From Embleya scabrispora (lineage in GTDB: Bacteria; Actinomycetota; Actinomycetes; Streptomycetales; Streptomycetaceae), in assembly GCF_002024165.1 (NCBI RefSeq), contig NZ_MWQN01000001.1:62001-126000 (forward strand): a stretch of 64,000 bases of DNA, in the 5' to 3' direction. The notes under the pieces are model-generated. The model worked only from the letters and a program-made list of their open reading frames with translations. It was not told the origin of the DNA and ran no database searches. Both the position numbers and the translations under genes were made by a program. Shown here piece after piece: positions 61,844 to 64,000 of the stretch (the stretch's first letter is position 1; each line of letters opens with the position of its first letter).

Positions 61844-63943
61844 TCACTCCGGGGTGTCGGCGGGGTCTGCGGGATCGAAGCGGTGGTCCGCGCGCGGCCG
61901 GATCAGCAGGCACCCGCCGGCGTCGACGGTGGCGGCGTGGCCGGGCAGGACGAGGGTCGTGGAGTCCATTTCGGTGATCACCGCCGGTCCGACGACGACG
62001 TCTTCGGCGAGGAGCCGGTCGCGGTCGTAGATGGCCGCGTCGGCGAACGCCCCGTCGACCCAGATCTCGGTGCGCCGCACCAGCGCGTGACGAGGCGAGC
62101 CGGTGCCGACGGGCAGTGTCCGGGCGGCCACCCGGGGCCGGGGGCCGGTGACGGTCGCGCGCAGGTTGATGATCTCCTTCTCGTTGGTCAGCAGGAAGGA
62201 GAACAACCGCTGGTGCTCGGCGTCGAACGCCGCCCCCAGCAACCCGAGCGGATCCTCGTCCGCCAAGGTCTCGGGGCTCACCGTGATCGGGATCTCGAAG
62301 CCCTGGCCGTGGTAGCGGATGTCGACCTCGTAGCGGGTCTCCTGCGTCGCGGCGTCGACGCCTTCGGCGACCAGGCGCTCCCGGGCGCCGGCGGCGAGTT
62401 CGTCCAGCATCGCGCGCAGGTCGTCGGCGTCGATCAGGGCGAAGCGGCGGGCGAGGGTGCGGGCGCTCTCGTCGCGCGCGCTGGTGGTGGCGTCCCCGTA
62501 CGCGCACAGCACGCCCGGCGACGGCGGCACGATCACCGGCCACGCGCCGGTCAGTCGGCCCAGCGCGTTCGCGTGCAGCGGGCCCGCGCCGCCGAACGCC
62601 ACCAGGGCGAAGTCCCGGGGATCGAAGCCTTGTTGCACGCTCACCAGGCGCAGCGCGCCGAACATGTTCTCGTTGACGATGTCGACGATTCCGGCGGCGG
62701 CCTCCTGCGCGCTGCCCAGTCCCATGGCCTTGGCGATCGTGTCGACCGCGGCGTGCGCGGCGGCGCGGTCGAGGCGGATCTCGCCGCCGGCGAGTGCGTC
62801 GGGGAGGTAGCCGAGGACGACGTTGGCGTCGGTGACGGTCGGTGCGATGCCGCCGTGCCCGTAGGCGGCGGGCCCGGGTCGCGCTCCGGCGGATTGTGGG
62901 CCGACCCGCAGGGCCTTGGTGAGTTCGGGGACGTGGGCGATGGAGCCGCCGCCCGCACCGACCGTGCGCACGTCCACGCTGGAGGCGCGCACGGTGAGGT
63001 CGGCGACGGTGGTCTCGCGGCCGATGCGCGGTGTCCCGTCGAGGACGAGGGCGACGTCGGTGGAGGTTCCGCCCATGTCGAAGGTCAGCAGGTCGGTGTG
63101 TCCGGCCTGGCCGGCGAACCACACCGCGCCGGTGACGCCGCCGGCGGGTCCGGACAGCAGCAGCGACACCGGGTTCTCGGCGGCCTTGTCGGCCGAGGTC
63201 AGGCCGCCGTCGCTGCGCAGGATCGACAGGGGTGCGCGCAGGTGGTGGCCGCGCAGGGTGTCGTCGAGGTTGCGGACGTAGCGGGCGACCTCGGGCTGTA
63301 CGTAGCTGTTGGCGACGGTGGTGACGGTGCGTTCGTACTCGCGCATCTCGGGCAGGACGCGGCTGGAGAGCGAGATGGGAATGCCCGGGAGCTCCTCGGC
63401 GGCCAGCGCGCCGAGCGCGACCTCGTGGGCGTCGTTGGCGTACGCGTTGATGAGCGCGATGGTCAGTGCCTGGACGTCGTTGTCCGCGAGTCGGCGCAGG
63501 GCGGTTCGGGCGGCATCGGGGTCGAGGGGTTCGACCTCGCTGCCGTCGGCGGCGATGCGCCCGCCGACCTCGACGGTGTTCTCCAGTGCGGCCAGGGGTT
63601 CCGGCTTGGGCCAGATGATCCAGCCGGCGAGGCCACCGGGCACGTAGGAGCGGGCGATCTGCAGGACCTGCCGAAAGCCGGTGGTGGTCACCAGTCCGAC
63701 GCGGGCGCCGCGGCCCTCCAGGATGGCGTTGGTGGCGACGGTCGTTCCGTGCAGGACCCGGTCGATCTCGGACAGGTCGATGCCGGCCTCGAGGCACACC
63801 TTGCGCACGCCGGCGAGGACGCCGAGCGACTGGTCGTGGGGGGTGGACGGCGTCTTGGCGCGGTGCGTCGCGCCGCTGTCCTGGTCGACGAGCAGCACGT
63901 CGGTGAACGTGCCGCCGACGTCGACGCCGAGGCGGTATCCCAT
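61844..63943 (-). CDS. hyuA: Hydantoinase A-type subunit (HyuA / oxoprolinase-like)
   Basis: A 699-residue protein with the ASKHA-type ATP site 'VDVGGTFTDVLLVD' at residues 8-21, 'VLHGTTVATNAILEGRGARVGLVTTTGFR', 'YVQPEVARYVRNLDDTLRG' and 'ILRSDGGLTSADKAAENPVSLLLSGPAGGV'. 'DMGGTSTDVAL' and 'FGGAGPLHANALG' complete the family pattern. It is the ATPase half of the HyuA/HyuB hydrolase. Its stop lies immediately before the HyuB start, and ATG 63943 has GGAGGACC upstream. The substrate is not readable from sequence. Confidence 0.92.
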   Translation of the reverse strand: MGYRLGVDVGGTFTDVLLVDQDSGATHRAKTPSTPHDQSLGVLAGVRKVCLEAGIDLSEIDRVLHGTTVATNAILEGRGARVGLVTTTGFRQVLQIARSYVPGGLAGWIIWPKPEPLAALENTVEVGGRIAADGSEVEPLDPDAARTALRRLADNDVQALTIALINAYANDAHEVALGALAAEELPGIPISLSSRVLPEMREYERTVTTVANSYVQPEVARYVRNLDDTLRGHHLRAPLSILRSDGGLTSADKAAENPVSLLLSGPAGGVTGAVWFAGQAGHTDLLTFDMGGTSTDVALVLDGTPRIGRETTVADLTVRASSVDVRTVGAGGGSIAHVPELTKALRVGPQSAGARPGPAAYGHGGIAPTVTDANVVLGYLPDALAGGEIRLDRAAAHAAVDTIAKAMGLGSAQEAAAGIVDIVNENMFGALRLVSVQQGFDPRDFALVAFGGAGPLHANALGRLTGAWPVIVPPSPGVLCAYGDATTSARDESARTLARRFALIDADDLRAMLDELAAGARERLVAEGVDAATQETRYEVDIRYHGQGFEIPITVSPETLADEDPLGLLGAAFDAEHQRLFSFLLTNEKEIINLRATVTGPRPRVAARTLPVGTGSPRHALVRRTEIWVDGAFADAAIYDRDRLLAEDVVVGPAVITEMDSTTLVLPGHAATVDAGGCLLIRPRADHRFDPADPADTPE

Positions 63944-63985
63944 CGTGGTCCTCCGGGATGTGGGAGCGGGTCGGTGGAGGCGGGG

Positions 63986-64000
63986 TCAGACGACGCCGCG
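63986..64000 (-). CDS. C-terminal end of a gene entering from the right edge
   Basis: A leftward frame ending RGVV-stop (TGA at 63986-63988) continues beyond the window. Only five codons are visible. It lies 43 bases upstream of hyuA, so it is probably the preceding operon gene. Nothing about its function can be said. Confidence 0.3.
   Translation of the reverse strand, partial: RGVV

Noticed and set aside
59334-63797. 1487-codon frame spanning hyuA, hyuB and the cysteine hydrolase gene
   Set aside because: Only its last 207 codons (the cysteine hydrolase) are real. The rest is an Arg/Pro-rich out-of-frame reading of hyuB and hyuA.

Overview
The window is very GC-rich DNA with almost gap-free, often overlapping genes, many GTG starts, SARP, Lrp, MmyB-type and TetR regulators, a TTA codon in a regulator and long GC hairpins as terminators. 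This suggests a Streptomyces-like actinomycete (order Streptomycetales). The species cannot be named from sequence alone. No rRNA, tRNA or CRISPR array was found.

Positions 1-26.8 kb are the right-hand part of a biosynthetic gene cluster that continues past the left edge. It holds a chlorinated tryptophan-to-anthranilate pathway: a type I-beta DAHP synthase for precursor supply, two FADH2-dependent tryptophan halogenases (one resembling the 5-halogenase PyrH, one the 6-halogenase Thal and relatives) with a flavin reductase, tryptophan 2,3-dioxygenase, kynurenine formamidase and kynureninase. A stand-alone aryl-AMP ligase, an aryl carrier protein and a KASIII-like acyltransferase follow logically. 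Also present are an amidohydrolase, two methyltransferases, two genes of unknown function, an MFS exporter, a CPA-type antiporter, two SARP/NB-ARC regulators, an Lrp regulator and a small secreted peptide. The inferred building block is a mono- or dichlorinated anthranilate (4,5-dichloro if both halogenases act in series) loaded on a carrier protein. The scaffold-forming genes are not in the window.

Positions 27.7-41.5 kb are a recombination-scarred zone: a frameshifted flavodoxin, a chimeric aldo/keto reductase, a truncated XRE regulator, tyrosine-integrase remnants around an intact DUF6193-like gene, a headless serine recombinase and a Tn3 transposase remnant. Intact genes lie between them: a secreted carboxylesterase with a divergent TetR gene, a SigE-type sigma/anti-sigma pair, and an MmyB regulator divergent from an Atu4866-like gene and two SDR genes.

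Positions 41.7-46 kb carry small membrane proteins, an ArsR-SRPBCC-DHFR-like operon with a clear palindromic operator, and a phenylalanine 4-monooxygenase. Positions 46-52 kb are an aromatic ring-cleavage operon (Rieske alpha and beta, extradiol dioxygenase, alpha/beta hydrolase, PDR-type reductase) divergent from an MmyB regulator. Positions 52-64 kb look like a cyclic-amide or hydantoin catabolic locus: a cupin, TetR, a maleate-isomerase-like protein, a Liv-type ABC importer with fused LivM-LivG, an N-carbamoylsarcosine-amidase-like hydrolase and HyuB/HyuA, with one further gene entering at the right edge.
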